A program made the position numbers and the translations under genes. Source: Acetobacter suratthaniensis (GTDB lineage: Bacteria > Pseudomonadota > Alphaproteobacteria > Acetobacterales > Acetobacteraceae). From it: a stretch of 64,000 nt of DNA. The stretch lies in assembly GCF_017377745.1 (NCBI RefSeq), contig NZ_JAFVMG010000012.1:21261-85260 (forward strand). The letters run 5' to 3'. This document shows positions 8,941 to 18,068 of the stretch, piece by piece (position 1 is the stretch's first letter; the number at the start of each line of letters is the position of its first letter). The notes beneath the pieces are model-generated. The model was given only the letters and a program-made list of their open reading frames with translations. It had not been told where the DNA came from and searched no databases.

Positions 8941-11205
8941 TTAAAGATCAGCGGTGACCGAAAATTTAAAGGTTTCGGGATCACCCATGGTCAAGTTGCT
9001 CTGATAAACGGAAGCCCAGTAACGCTGGTTGCCAACGTTATCCACCTCGAAGCGCGTAGTAAGCGCCTTGCCATGCACAAGAAATGTATACCGCGCACCC
9101 AGATCAAACCGTGACCATGCAGGCAGGTGCGCGCTGTTAGAGACGTTAAACTGCTGCTTGCCCGTGCTGATGACACGCCCTATCAAAGTCAGCCCCTTAA
9201 GAAACGGCATGTCGTATTCAAGATTACCGTTAATGGTATAGTTAGGCACCCCTACAATGGTTTTGCCGTTATGCGCATTCGTATCACCACTGACCTGCTT
9301 GGCATCAATCAGGGTCAAGCCACCGTTAAAGCGCAGACCGTGTATGATTTCGCCATTAAACGTCAGTTCCATACCCCGGTTTCTCTGCTGTCCGTTCTGG
9401 GTATAGATCGTTTGGCCGGTATTACCGTAAGCCTCAACCATGCCCGAGGGCATGGCGGTCTGATAGAACGCAACCCCGGCAGAGAAACGGCCAATATCGT
9501 ATTTGGCCCCTACCTCGTACTGCGTGCTCTGATACGGCGCAAACACCTGCCCGGCATTCACATAGCTCGCGCCAACGACTGTCCCCGCAGAGAGCCCCTG
9601 AATACGATTGAAATACAGGGCAACATGTTTGACCGGATGGATAACCAGACCAATAACTGGAGAAAATGCGTCTGAATTGTAAGTAGATTGCAGCTCTCCA
9701 CTACCATACCCATAAGAATTGGAGAGAATGTTCTGATACCGGAAACCGCCGGTCAAAGAAATGCGATCATGCCAGAAGGTCATCGTATCTGACAGGAACA
9801 GACTGTACAGCTTGTTCCATGAAACCCGGCCCGGATCATTCATATTACCAAGGGCATAGTCTTCATTGGGGCTAAACTGGATTGGATTATACAGATTACC
9901 GGATGCACTTCGTGTACTCATTGCAAAAGCGCTGTCAGATTCTTCCCAGATGGCCGAACCCCCGGCATTGATTTCATGCTTGATGAAACCCGTGGTCACG
10001 TGGGCTCGCACACCCGCCTGAGTGGATTCGTTCATGACGTTATAAGCGGTGGCCATCGCTCCGACATCCCCCGCACCTGTGCGTGAATTGGAGAGAAGGG
10101 TTGTGGCATAATTACCCATTTCGTTACCGCTCTGGGCACCGAATTTTCCATAAACCGTCACATGCTTTCCAAAATCATGCTCGATACCCATCGTGCCGAA
10201 CAGGTAGGAAAGATCCGAATAGGCCCAGCGCTGTCCCCAGTTTTTTGAAGGTGACATGAGCGAAGGTGCCGGCATGTCAGCTGTCAGGCCAGATACGACA
10301 ATGGCACTGCGCCCACCAAAAACCTGCTGTTTCTGGTAGTTCATGTTCATGTTGATACGGGTATCGTCATTATGCCAGTCAAACGCACCACCCAGCGCGA
10401 TATCGGCACGGCGTTCGCCATCAATCGGGGTTGAGCCATCCATACCCGCCGCATTGAAGCGAAAGCCATAAGCCCGATCGCGCCCGAACCTGCGGCTGAT
10501 GTCAACCGCGCCACCACCCTGGGCACTACTGGTATAATCGCCCGTAACACGGGTTATGTCCTTTGCCCCGGCCCGCTTGGGCACAAGATTAACATTACCA
10601 CCAATAGCAGAGCCACCGGGCGCCGCCCCGTTCAGAAACGCGCTGGCTCCGTTGAGCACCTGCACTGATTCATAAAGCTGGGGCGAAACAAGCTGGCGGG
10701 GCGTTACGCCGTACAGGCCATCAATGGCGATATCATCCCCATACAGGGTAAAGCCACGAATTTGGAAAAGCTGGGCATAATTACCGTAACCCGTGGTTGT
10801 TCTGACAGTCGGGTCATTCAGCAGCACATCTCCCAGCGTCTGGGACTGCTGATTGAGAATCATGCTTTCATTATAGCTGCGGATATTAAAGGGCACGTCC
10901 AGCCCTTTCTTATGCCCCAGCGCACCAAGATCGCCACCACTGGAAACATACATGCGGTTATTGCGCGAAGCCGTAACCACCAGATCCTCTTGCTTTGGTT
11001 GGCTAACAGCCTGAGCCGGTGAAGAGGCCTGCGCAGCCTGCCCCTTCGCCTGTTTGGACTTGGCCGCATCCGGCGCCGCCACAGCAGGCGACGATGCACG
11101 ATCCTGCGCATGAGCAGCAGAAAGGGCAAGAAGCCGGGTAGGCGCAACCCCGGACAGTAAAGCAGAGACACAGAGCGTGTTCAGGCAAAGGGCACGGAAG
11201 CTCAT
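8941..11205 (-). CDS. TonB-dependent siderophore-type receptor
   Basis: This 754-residue outer-membrane receptor probably imports ferric siderophores. A signal peptide (cleavage near the AHAQ at residues 32-35) is followed by a long Ala/Gln/Lys-rich linker. Next come a TonB box-like DLVVTASR near 74, a plug domain with QIRGF and IDGLYGV motifs, and a 22-strand barrel. The C-terminus is FKFSVTADL rather than the usual final Phe. The length is normal for the family. An Fe-responsive motif may lie upstream at about 11250. The nearest co-directional gene is the Lrp regulator at 11512, with no clear operon link. The ligand cannot be named. Confidence 0.92.
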   Translation of the reverse strand: MSFRALCLNTLCVSALLSGVAPTRLLALSAAHAQDRASSPAVAAPDAAKSKQAKGQAAQASSPAQAVSQPKQEDLVVTASRNNRMYVSSGGDLGALGHKKGLDVPFNIRSYNESMILNQQSQTLGDVLLNDPTVRTTTGYGNYAQLFQIRGFTLYGDDIAIDGLYGVTPRQLVSPQLYESVQVLNGASAFLNGAAPGGSAIGGNVNLVPKRAGAKDITRVTGDYTSSAQGGGAVDISRRFGRDRAYGFRFNAAGMDGSTPIDGERRADIALGGAFDWHNDDTRINMNMNYQKQQVFGGRSAIVVSGLTADMPAPSLMSPSKNWGQRWAYSDLSYLFGTMGIEHDFGKHVTVYGKFGAQSGNEMGNYATTLLSNSRTGAGDVGAMATAYNVMNESTQAGVRAHVTTGFIKHEINAGGSAIWEESDSAFAMSTRSASGNLYNPIQFSPNEDYALGNMNDPGRVSWNKLYSLFLSDTMTFWHDRISLTGGFRYQNILSNSYGYGSGELQSTYNSDAFSPVIGLVIHPVKHVALYFNRIQGLSAGTVVGASYVNAGQVFAPYQSTQYEVGAKYDIGRFSAGVAFYQTAMPSGMVEAYGNTGQTIYTQNGQQRNRGMELTFNGEIIHGLRFNGGLTLIDAKQVSGDTNAHNGKTIVGVPNYTINGNLEYDMPFLKGLTLIGRVISTGKQQFNVSNSAHLPAWSRFDLGARYTFLVHGKALTTRFEVDNVGNQRYWASVYQSNLTMGDPETFKFSVTADL

Positions 11206-11248
11206 GATGCAGACTCACGATGAAAAATTTTGTGACCCTTCTATTAGT

Positions 11249-11270
11249 TAAGAATGATTGTCAATATTAT
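11249..11270 (-). promoter_or_regulatory. Weak Fur-box-like AT-rich site upstream of the siderophore receptor
   Basis: The stretch AGAATGATTGTCAATATTAT lies about 45 bp before the receptor start and partly matches the Fur consensus (GATAATGATAATCATTATC). The remaining part of the 11206-11511 gap shows no gene or strong structure. Confidence 0.35.
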
Positions 11271-11511
11271 TTGGCGCATAGTGCCTGTGCCGCACCCGCT
11301 CAGGCCAGCCCGCACAACAGCCGCATGCACAGCATGCGCCTGCACGCTGCCATACCCATATAATAAGCCTAATAGGATGATAAAAAACGCAGAAACCAAA
11401 CGGCAAGGCCGATTGAAATCTGCGCAAGACTGCCCGCCAGAAACATTATCCCGTGGGCCATAAACCCTGATCCGGCCCCCACATCAACAGGCGAAGGCTA
11501 GGGTTGAAACG

Positions 11512-11976
11512 TTAAAAATCGAGGACGCGCGTGTCCGCCACGGTTTTCAAGGTGAAAAAGGTGCGTGTTTGCCGGACAGACGGCAGGGTAATGAGCTTGG
11601 TCGCATGCAGGCGGTTGAAATCCGCCATGTCACGCACCCGAATCTTGAGGAAATAATCAAAATCCCCCGCCACCAGATAGCAGTCCAGAATGGAAGAAAT
11701 CTGGCTGACCGCAGCCTCGAACTCCGCAAAGCTGTCCGGTGTTGAACGGTCGAGCACGACTCCCACCAGCACCAGCGTACCTAGATCAATTTTTTCAGCA
11801 TTGATCATGCCACGCACGTTCGTGACGTAGCCTTCGTCAAACAGACGCTGCAGACGGCGATGGCACGTAGCCGGGCTGATATTGACCTCCTCAGCCAGGT
11901 CCGCATTGGAAATACGCCCGTTGCCCTGCAAAAGGCGAAGAATCTTCCGGTCGGTTCTGTCCAGCACATCCGCCAT
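11512..11976 (-). CDS. Lrp/AsnC-family transcriptional regulator
   Basis: This 154-residue regulator has an N-terminal helix-turn-helix (LDRTDRKILRLLQGNGRISNADLAEEVNISPATCHRR) and a C-terminal RAM/ACT effector domain (LVLVGVVLDR, CYLVAGDFDYFLKI). Such proteins respond to amino acids or related small molecules. I chose the ATG at 11976; a TTG two codons upstream is possible. It is divergent from the DMT-family exporter at 12140 with about 160 bp between them. That layout is typical of an Lrp regulator that controls an amino-acid exporter, so it probably regulates the neighbour. The effector is unknown. Confidence 0.92.
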   Translation of the reverse strand: MADVLDRTDRKILRLLQGNGRISNADLAEEVNISPATCHRRLQRLFDEGYVTNVRGMINAEKIDLGTLVLVGVVLDRSTPDSFAEFEAAVSQISSILDCYLVAGDFDYFLKIRVRDMADFNRLHATKLITLPSVRQTRTFFTLKTVADTRVLDF

Positions 11977-12139
11977 GATCAAATCTTCCGCATTTCCATA
12001 TAAATCCGCACGATCATTCCGAACTTTTTTAAAACTTTCGATGAATACACTTAAACTTCAACAAAAAACGAAAGCACGTTCCAATACATTATCAGTATAG
12101 TTCTATCTGTTTTCCACTACAGAAGCCACCTGTATAAAC

Positions 12140-13231
12140 ATGCCAGATTTCCCTGCTTCCGGTCATCCGGTTTCTCCCTCTCACACAAGACAGTCCGTTA
12201 CAAGACCGACAGGCAGCAATGCCGCACAGACCACCACACACGGCACTGCGCGTGCGCCCCATCTGATCTGCCAGGGGTTGGTGGCATCGGCGCTGTTTTC
12301 CACAACCTTTGTGCTGAACCGCGCCATGAGCCTGCACGGCGGGCCATGGGTGTGGAGCGCCACCCTGCGTTATATTGAAACCGCCCTGCTGCTAACGCTC
12401 TGGCTGCTGCTGACAAAAGGCCCAACCTATCTGGGCAAGCTGGGCAGGCTGTTTCTGCGCCGGATTGGGTTCTGGCTGGGGGCCGGTGGCGTTGGCTATG
12501 GCGTGTTCTATGCGTGCTGTTGTTTTGCCGCGAACCACGCACCGGGCTGGATTGTGGCGGCTACATGGCAGGGTACCATTATCGCCACCCCGCTTGTGCT
12601 GCGGGCCTTTGGAGAGAAAGTGCCCCTGCGCGGCCTTGTTTTTCTGGGGCTGATCTTTACCGGAATCATCGGCCTGAACATCAACCGCCTGATGGGCGGC
12701 GTGCCGCTGGAGCAGGTGCTGGCCGGGGTCATTCCACTGAGTGTTGCAGCGTTCTGCTATCCCGTAGGCAATCAGTTGCTCAACCGCCTGCGCCATAACA
12801 CGGCGCCACTCTACAGCCCCCTGCAAGACCCACTGGCCGCCGTGCTACTGATGACACTGGGTGCTCTGCCATTTCTCATTGGTCTGACACTGATCATGCA
12901 CCCCCCTGCACCCGACATGGAGCAGATTGCCACCACCGGCATGATCGCTCTGGTGGCAGGCTGCCTCGCCACACCGCTGTTTATTCATGCACGCAATACA
13001 TCCTCAAACCCCTACCTGATCGCTGCTGTTGATGCGACGCAGGCTGGAGAAGTCGCTTTTACCCTGCTGGGAGAAAGCCTGCTGACCGGACACCTCTCTC
13101 TCGGCCTTGCAGACTATGCCGGGTTGGCGGCTGTCATGGGCGGGCTGGCCGGCTTTGCCCTGAGCGAGGAAACTGCCGCACAGGAGATCGAACAGGATAG
13201 CGGGGGCGATAACACCCCCACTCCGCACTAG
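12140..13231 (+). CDS. DMT-superfamily multidrug/metabolite exporter
   Basis: This 363-residue integral membrane protein resembles the multidrug-resistance efflux (PF13536-like) branch of the drug/metabolite transporter superfamily. About ten hydrophobic segments are visible, starting at LICQGLVASALFSTTFVLNRAM near residue 44. The end (ALSEETAAQEIEQDSGGD) is acidic and probably cytoplasmic. The first 40 residues are polar and Ser/Thr-rich, so the true start could be internal, though the ATG at 12140 is the first available. The divergent Lrp-type regulator suggests export of an amino acid or amino-acid analogue. Confidence 0.87.
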   Translation: MPDFPASGHPVSPSHTRQSVTRPTGSNAAQTTTHGTARAPHLICQGLVASALFSTTFVLNRAMSLHGGPWVWSATLRYIETALLLTLWLLLTKGPTYLGKLGRLFLRRIGFWLGAGGVGYGVFYACCCFAANHAPGWIVAATWQGTIIATPLVLRAFGEKVPLRGLVFLGLIFTGIIGLNINRLMGGVPLEQVLAGVIPLSVAAFCYPVGNQLLNRLRHNTAPLYSPLQDPLAAVLLMTLGALPFLIGLTLIMHPPAPDMEQIATTGMIALVAGCLATPLFIHARNTSSNPYLIAAVDATQAGEVAFTLLGESLLTGHLSLGLADYAGLAAVMGGLAGFALSEETAAQEIEQDSGGDNTPTPH

Positions 13232-13246
13232 AAGGAGAAAAATCTT

Positions 13247-14239
13247 TTAGTAAAGCGCATTAAACGCAAACTGGGGCGATACAACCCGCTCCGTATTATG
13301 CCCGGCGTAATAAACGGACACGCCAGCAATAATACCGTAGCGGGGGCTCCAGTTATATTCGACGGCTGGAGCAATCTGCCAGTCACCCGAAGGTGCGCCT
13401 GTCTGCGAGAGAGTTTGCCCCGTATTGGTGTAAGTGCCGCGCAGCTTTGTGCCGTTTGACCAGTCCCGCGCCACATCCAGCGCCAGAACCCAACGCTGGT
13501 TCAGCCCGTATTCAAGCGAAAAACCGGCCCCGCCATACATGCCGGGCTGCGCCCGCCCCTGAAAACCCTGCGTTGTGCCGTAGCTGGTCACATCATGCAG
13601 ATGTGCTGTTGTCAGCGCCCGCCGGAATGTTGCCCACACACGCAGGCGCAGTTCATGATTATTGGGCAGCGTGTAAGTGGACTGCTCGGTCAAGGCCACA
13701 CGATAGGTATAAACCCCGCTGCCCACACCATCCTGCGCACGCCCCAGACTGGAATAATCGCCCGTGGGAAAGGAAACACCCGTAATCAGGTTCAGGGTGG
13801 GGATATAGCGCGCAGGATCGGCTGTCAGGTAACGCCACATCAGATCCACTGGCACATCGCCCAGCTTCAATCCACTACTGGTACCCCCATCGTGCTTCCA
13901 GCGATAGCTTATGGTTGGCTCAGTCTGGATACTCAGTGTGTCCGTAATGGCGTATCGGTAAATGGTCAGGCTGGTAACCGACTGCTGGCGGGGTGACGTC
14001 ATAGGCACGGCATCATTATGCGGGCCGATCATGCCCGATGGCACCGCGTAATACATATAAGGTTCCAGCAAGAACATGCCTTTTTTTGACAGCGGCCCTG
14101 AAGGAGAAACAAGCGAGCCCGTGTACCACTGCTCTGCCCGGGCCTGCTGCCCGCCCCCCATAATGCCACAGAACAGCGCCATCAGTCCTGTCATACACAG
14201 TATTTTTGCACGACGCGGCTTATCAGAAATCATGCTCAT
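13247..14239 (-). CDS. Outer-membrane beta-barrel protein (MetA-pathway/transporter-like)
   Basis: This 330-residue exported protein has a signal peptide (cleavage after QQARA near residue 40). A beta-rich body with alternating aromatic strands ends in FAFNALY, as in outer-membrane barrels of the Phenol_MetA_deg or transporter type. I chose the ATG at 14239 because it overlaps the permease stop as ATGA; an earlier start would run 39 codons into the permease gene and lacks a signal-like N-terminus. Translational coupling to an amino-acid permease suggests an uptake pair: barrel in the outer membrane, permease in the inner membrane. The function is not established. Confidence 0.75.
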   Translation of the reverse strand: MSMISDKPRRAKILCMTGLMALFCGIMGGGQQARAEQWYTGSLVSPSGPLSKKGMFLLEPYMYYAVPSGMIGPHNDAVPMTSPRQQSVTSLTIYRYAITDTLSIQTEPTISYRWKHDGGTSSGLKLGDVPVDLMWRYLTADPARYIPTLNLITGVSFPTGDYSSLGRAQDGVGSGVYTYRVALTEQSTYTLPNNHELRLRVWATFRRALTTAHLHDVTSYGTTQGFQGRAQPGMYGGAGFSLEYGLNQRWVLALDVARDWSNGTKLRGTYTNTGQTLSQTGAPSGDWQIAPAVEYNWSPRYGIIAGVSVYYAGHNTERVVSPQFAFNALY

Positions 14240-15750
14240 GGCGTGCCCTCCCCACCCGCACCGTCTTCTGATCGGGTAGGCGCTGCATCTGTCAGGATGG
14301 CTGAAAACTCGGTTTGAGGTTCCACCGGCAGGGAACGTCCCCCCATCATTTTCCACCCCATCACCAGCAGCAGAGCCAGTACAGGAACGGCTGCGATGGA
14401 ATAGGTGCCTGTCGGATAGTCAAACGCCATCAGGGCAAGGATACCCAGAAAGAAAACCAACGTGGCCCATGTGGTATAGGGTGCGCCCGGCATAGCAAAG
14501 GTGGTCGGGGCAATCCGCCCGGCGGCAATGGCCTGCCGCAGCTTCATCTGACACACCAGAATAAAGCACCATGTGCTGATAATACCCAGCGATGCCATAT
14601 TGAGTACGATTTCAAAAATCTGCGACGGTAGAAGGTAGTTCAGCCCCACCCCCATCAGATAAATAGCAACCGTTGTCAGAATGGCCGCCGAAGGCACGGA
14701 TTGCCCATTCATACGGGCGAGGTAACGCGGTGCCGCACCATCGAGCGCCATAGTCCGCAGCACCCGCCCTGTGGAATACAGGCCCGAGTTCAAACTGGAC
14801 AGGGCCGCCGTCAGCACCACAAGATTCATGACTCCGCCCATGCCCGGCACACCCAGACGGGAAAAGAAGGTCACAAACGGGCTGACACCAGCCTGATAAG
14901 CAGACCACGGCAGCAGCAACACCAGCAGCGTAACCGTGCCGACATAAAAAATTGCGATACGCCAGATCACGTTATTAATAGCTGCAGGCACAACATCACG
15001 CGGGTTCTGACATTCCCCCGCCGCCGTGCCGATCATCTCTATACCAAAATAGGCAAACACCACGCCCTGCATTAGCGTGAGCGCTGGCATGACCCCATGC
15101 GGAAAAAGCCCGCCATGTTCAGTAACCAAAGAAAAACCCGGCGTTACACCCGCCACAGGCGTATGCATACCCAGAACAATCGACCCCACCGCAAAAAACA
15201 CGATGAGCGCAGCAACCTTGATAAGCGAGAACCAGAACTCCATCTCGCCGAACCACTTAACCCCCACAAGATTCATGGTGGTAATGACCACAAGGGCCAT
15301 CAGCGCCATAACCCATTGTGGCACGGCGGCAAAAACACCCCAGTAATGCATGTACAGAGCCACAGCGGTAATATCGACAATGCCTGTCATGGCCCAGCTA
15401 AAAAACGACAATGCTCCGGCCACATAAGAAGCGCGCGGCCCCAGAAACTCCTGTGCGTAAGATACAAAACTGCCGCTGGTCGGGCGGTACATAACCAGTT
15501 CGCCCAACGCCCGCAGCATAAGAAATGCGAACACGCCACAAACAAGGTACACCACGGCCAAAGCAGGCCCGACCGCCTGCAAGCGGCTACCTGCCCCTAG
15601 AAACAACCCGGTACCAATTGCACCGCCGATTGAAATCATTTGAATCTGCCGTCTGTCCAACGCCAGATGATACCCTTCCGCACTCTTATGCACTGGGTAT
15701 TTCTGCACTGGTTCCTTAAAGAAGCTCAATTTTTCTTCTCCATGTTGCAT
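14236..15750 (-). CDS. Amino-acid permease, APC superfamily (AnsP/GabP-like)
   Basis: This 504-residue transporter has about 12 membrane segments and the classic APC N-terminus MISIGGAIGTGLFLGAG near residue 38, which lines the substrate site. Later motifs such as FAYFGIEMIGTAAGE and SSLNSGLYSTGR are typical of AnsP/GabP/CycA-type amino-acid permeases. It starts with an ATG at 15750, inside the edge of a very AT-rich region that may carry its promoter. It overlaps the downstream barrel gene by four bases. The substrate cannot be resolved by eye; asparagine, GABA or another amino acid are all possible. Confidence 0.9.
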   Translation of the reverse strand: MQHGEEKLSFFKEPVQKYPVHKSAEGYHLALDRRQIQMISIGGAIGTGLFLGAGSRLQAVGPALAVVYLVCGVFAFLMLRALGELVMYRPTSGSFVSYAQEFLGPRASYVAGALSFFSWAMTGIVDITAVALYMHYWGVFAAVPQWVMALMALVVITTMNLVGVKWFGEMEFWFSLIKVAALIVFFAVGSIVLGMHTPVAGVTPGFSLVTEHGGLFPHGVMPALTLMQGVVFAYFGIEMIGTAAGECQNPRDVVPAAINNVIWRIAIFYVGTVTLLVLLLPWSAYQAGVSPFVTFFSRLGVPGMGGVMNLVVLTAALSSLNSGLYSTGRVLRTMALDGAAPRYLARMNGQSVPSAAILTTVAIYLMGVGLNYLLPSQIFEIVLNMASLGIISTWCFILVCQMKLRQAIAAGRIAPTTFAMPGAPYTTWATLVFFLGILALMAFDYPTGTYSIAAVPVLALLLVMGWKMMGGRSLPVEPQTEFSAILTDAAPTRSEDGAGGEGTP

Positions 15751-16325
15751 GTACCGTGCGCCAGAGGGCGTATTCGTTACAATATCAACACTAACAGAAA
15801 TTATATGATGTGTATTTTCAAAGTAATAACCATAATTTTTATTATATTTTACAAATTATCCAAAATATGAATTAGCATTCCATTTTTATGTTAAAAAATG
15901 AAATTTTCATGCTCCGTAAAAAGCAATATTATAAAAAAATGTTATTTTTTAAAAGACAATGAAAATTATTAAGTTTCGTTTTTTAACCCATACAAAACAG
16001 AATAATCAGAAGCCAGAAAAGATGTGCGATTTCTATATCTATAAAAACACACCCTCAATACTCTCTTCAGAAAAAATCAAAATACTATAAAAATATACAA
16101 ACCAAAAAAAATACAATTTTTAATAAATAATTTTATTGTTTTTATAAATATTATCTAGATATTTTTTCTGTATTTCTGCAAGCGCGGGGCAATCAACAAC
16201 ACTCAGGCACCAGTCATAGCCCTGAGCAACTTTGTTTCACAGCCTGCAGGGAACATAAACAGAAACTCTGCGCGTGTGTGCGTTATATTTGGGGGATAAT
16301 GCTTAGCAAAAGCTTTTGAAAACCA
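15751..16325. other. AT-rich intergenic stretch beside tRNA-Glu
   Basis: Between the permease start and tRNA-Glu no gene is visible. The G+C content counted over 15841-16140 is about 21%, against a GC-rich background. Long A and T runs dominate. It may hold the permease promoter, a bent-DNA element or a remnant of foreign DNA. One TTATCCAAA (15856-15864) resembles a DnaA box but stands alone. Confidence 0.7.
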
Positions 16326-16401
16326 TGGCGTCCCGTACGGGATTCGAACCCGTGTTGTCGCCGTGAGAGGGCGATGTCCTAGGCCTCTAGACGAACGGGA
16401 C
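16326..16401 (-). tRNA. tRNA-Glu (anticodon CTC)
   Basis: Read on the minus strand, the sequence folds as a complete cloverleaf with a 7-bp acceptor stem (GTCCCGT/ACGGGAC). The anticodon stem TCGCC/GGCGA holds the loop CTCTCAC (anticodon CTC), and the T arm ACGGG-TTCGAAT-CCCGT is intact. The 3' CCA is encoded. Its 3' end faces the AT-rich stretch. Confidence 0.95.
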
Positions 16402-16452
16402 AAGCTGAGGCATGGCGCTTCCTAGGGGAAAAACACACCGTGCACAAGTTTT

Positions 16453-17196
16453 TTATTGGATATGAAACCCCACGGGTATCCGCCCGGTCAGGGGGGAATG
16501 GGCAGGAGGCGTGCATCGCATGGAACGCGCGGTAAGAACCGCCTGCTCATCCAGATCATCATAGCCCGTGCTGCGGATCAAATGCGCCTCCACAACCTGA
16601 CCGGCTGCATCCAGAACCACCTGCACCAATGCCTCACCCTCTTCCTGTAGCTGGCGGGCCATAGCCGGGTACCGGGCATGTACTGGCGAGCAGGACAGTT
16701 TTTCAGCCCCCTCGGGCTGCGCCACAGCGGGCGGCTTTGCAAGAACCGGTGCCGCAGCCGCCATGCTTCGCGCCGTGGCGGGCGCTATGGATGGCGCAGC
16801 CACCGACGACTGAGGTGTAGAAAGCTTACGCGGCAGAGAAATAGAAGGAAGATCGCTCTCCGCCTGCGGCACGGATGGGGGGGCTATGCTATGCGGCGGA
16901 ACATCCTCAAGGGGTGTGGTTTGATCCGGCAGCGGCGTGGGGGGAGCGGGAGGCTCGAAAACCATCGCAACCGTTGCGTGTACGCCGCCTGCCAGATGTT
17001 GATGCGGCCAGAGCAGCAGCCCCCCCGCAACAAACACATGCACCGCCAGCACCAGCGCCAGAACACAGGCCGGCCGCCAATAAGCCCGAAAAGAAACCTG
17101 ACGCCCTTCGGCTAAATCATCCGACGGGATCAGGCGTTGTCGTGCAGTGCTGGAGAGCCACAGATCTGCGCTGGGGATCGTTCTTGCGTTATCCAT
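16453..17196 (-). CDS. tonB: TonB energy transducer
   Basis: This 247-residue protein has an N-terminal cytoplasmic tail and one membrane anchor (about residues 35-55, ACVLALVLAVHVFVAGGLLL). A Pro-rich periplasmic linker follows, then a C-terminal TonB domain (YPAMARQLQEEG, LIRSTGYDDLDEQAV). TonB passes proton-motive energy from ExbBD to outer-membrane receptors. No exbB or exbD is nearby. The gene is divergent from the DUF2946 gene and the copper receptor, with 133 bp between starts, so it may be dedicated to or co-regulated with copper uptake. Alternatively it serves all receptors in the cell. Confidence 0.9.
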   Translation of the reverse strand: MDNARTIPSADLWLSSTARQRLIPSDDLAEGRQVSFRAYWRPACVLALVLAVHVFVAGGLLLWPHQHLAGGVHATVAMVFEPPAPPTPLPDQTTPLEDVPPHSIAPPSVPQAESDLPSISLPRKLSTPQSSVAAPSIAPATARSMAAAAPVLAKPPAVAQPEGAEKLSCSPVHARYPAMARQLQEEGEALVQVVLDAAGQVVEAHLIRSTGYDDLDEQAVLTARSMRCTPPAHSPLTGRIPVGFHIQ

Positions 17197-17329
17197 CCCG
17201 TTTCACCCTGCCTTCCGTAGCAAGAATGCCATAAGACACGGTTATTTGACAGAGACCTGCTAACTGGCGCACAACCAGAGCGCTGCAGCCCCAAGGTTTG
17301 TGGCCCAGTTGTAGCAACCGGATTTTCCA

Positions 17330-17866
17330 ATGTCTGTCCGCCACCCCATGCTCAGAAAGCTGTTGCTTTGGCCGCTCCTGCTGCTGACGCTCAGTGGCTT
17401 TATGGGCCTGCAGGCCATACAGACGCTCTCGCTCCCTGACGAACTCCCTCGCGCAACCCTGATGCGCGTTGTCGGGATCGACATTGCGCCCCATCAGAGC
17501 GCCGCCACAGTCCAGCATGCAATGCCATCGAACATGGCTGGCATGGACATGGGTGTTGCAGATCATGCCCACCCGGCACCGGCTGATACTCAAACCGCCC
17601 TTTACCATAAGGCGGGTATGGCCCCACCGGGTCAGGCACCGCCTTCAGACTGCCCGGAGCACAGCCACGATAACGGTAGCTGCCCACTCTGCTCTTTCCT
17701 GACCCTTACCGCAGCGGTGCCCTCTTTCGCCACCGCACTGCCAACTCTGCTGCTGGGCTGGTACCGCACAGCCCTCCCGGCTCCCCGTGCGCAGCACTGC
17801 CCGGCTATCCGCCTTGGCCTGCCGCCAGCCTGCGGCCCTCCTGATATCCTTACAGAGCTTCTGTAA
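17330..17866 (+). CDS. DUF2946-family Met/His-rich exported protein (copper-associated)
   Basis: This 178-residue protein starts with one hydrophobic segment (residues 10-30). A Met/His-rich stretch follows (AMPSNMAGMDMG, DHAHPAP), then a CPEHSHDNGSCPLC motif and a second hydrophobic segment. The CPLC end-motif and layout fit the DUF2946 family, which commonly lies beside copper receptors and CopZ/CopC-like genes. The Met, His and Cys groups suit copper binding in the periplasm. It lies about 200 bp upstream of the copper-type receptor in the same direction. The gap contains no gene I can see. The biochemical role is not established. Confidence 0.78.
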   Translation: MSVRHPMLRKLLLWPLLLLTLSGFMGLQAIQTLSLPDELPRATLMRVVGIDIAPHQSAATVQHAMPSNMAGMDMGVADHAHPAPADTQTALYHKAGMAPPGQAPPSDCPEHSHDNGSCPLCSFLTLTAAVPSFATALPTLLLGWYRTALPAPRAQHCPAIRLGLPPACGPPDILTELL

Positions 17867-18068
17867 CCCGGCCACGCCCCCCTTACGCGCACCCTGAAAC
17901 AGGCAGACCGCAAGGACGGGATAACACCGGCCACCCTGCACGACAGCCAGAACACGCCCTGTGCCGCGCGCCATACAGCGCCACACAAGCACAGATGCCG
18001 TGCCTGTTCTGTCGGACAGAAAGCCGGAGCGTGGCCTTCCGAGGATTTCAGTTTCAGGACTTTTTCAT

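Noticed and set aside
15856..15864. DnaA-box-like TTATCCAAA in the AT-rich stretch, suggesting a replication origin
   Set aside because: Only one box with a mismatch, no cluster and no origin-type neighbours (such as dnaA, parA, hemE).
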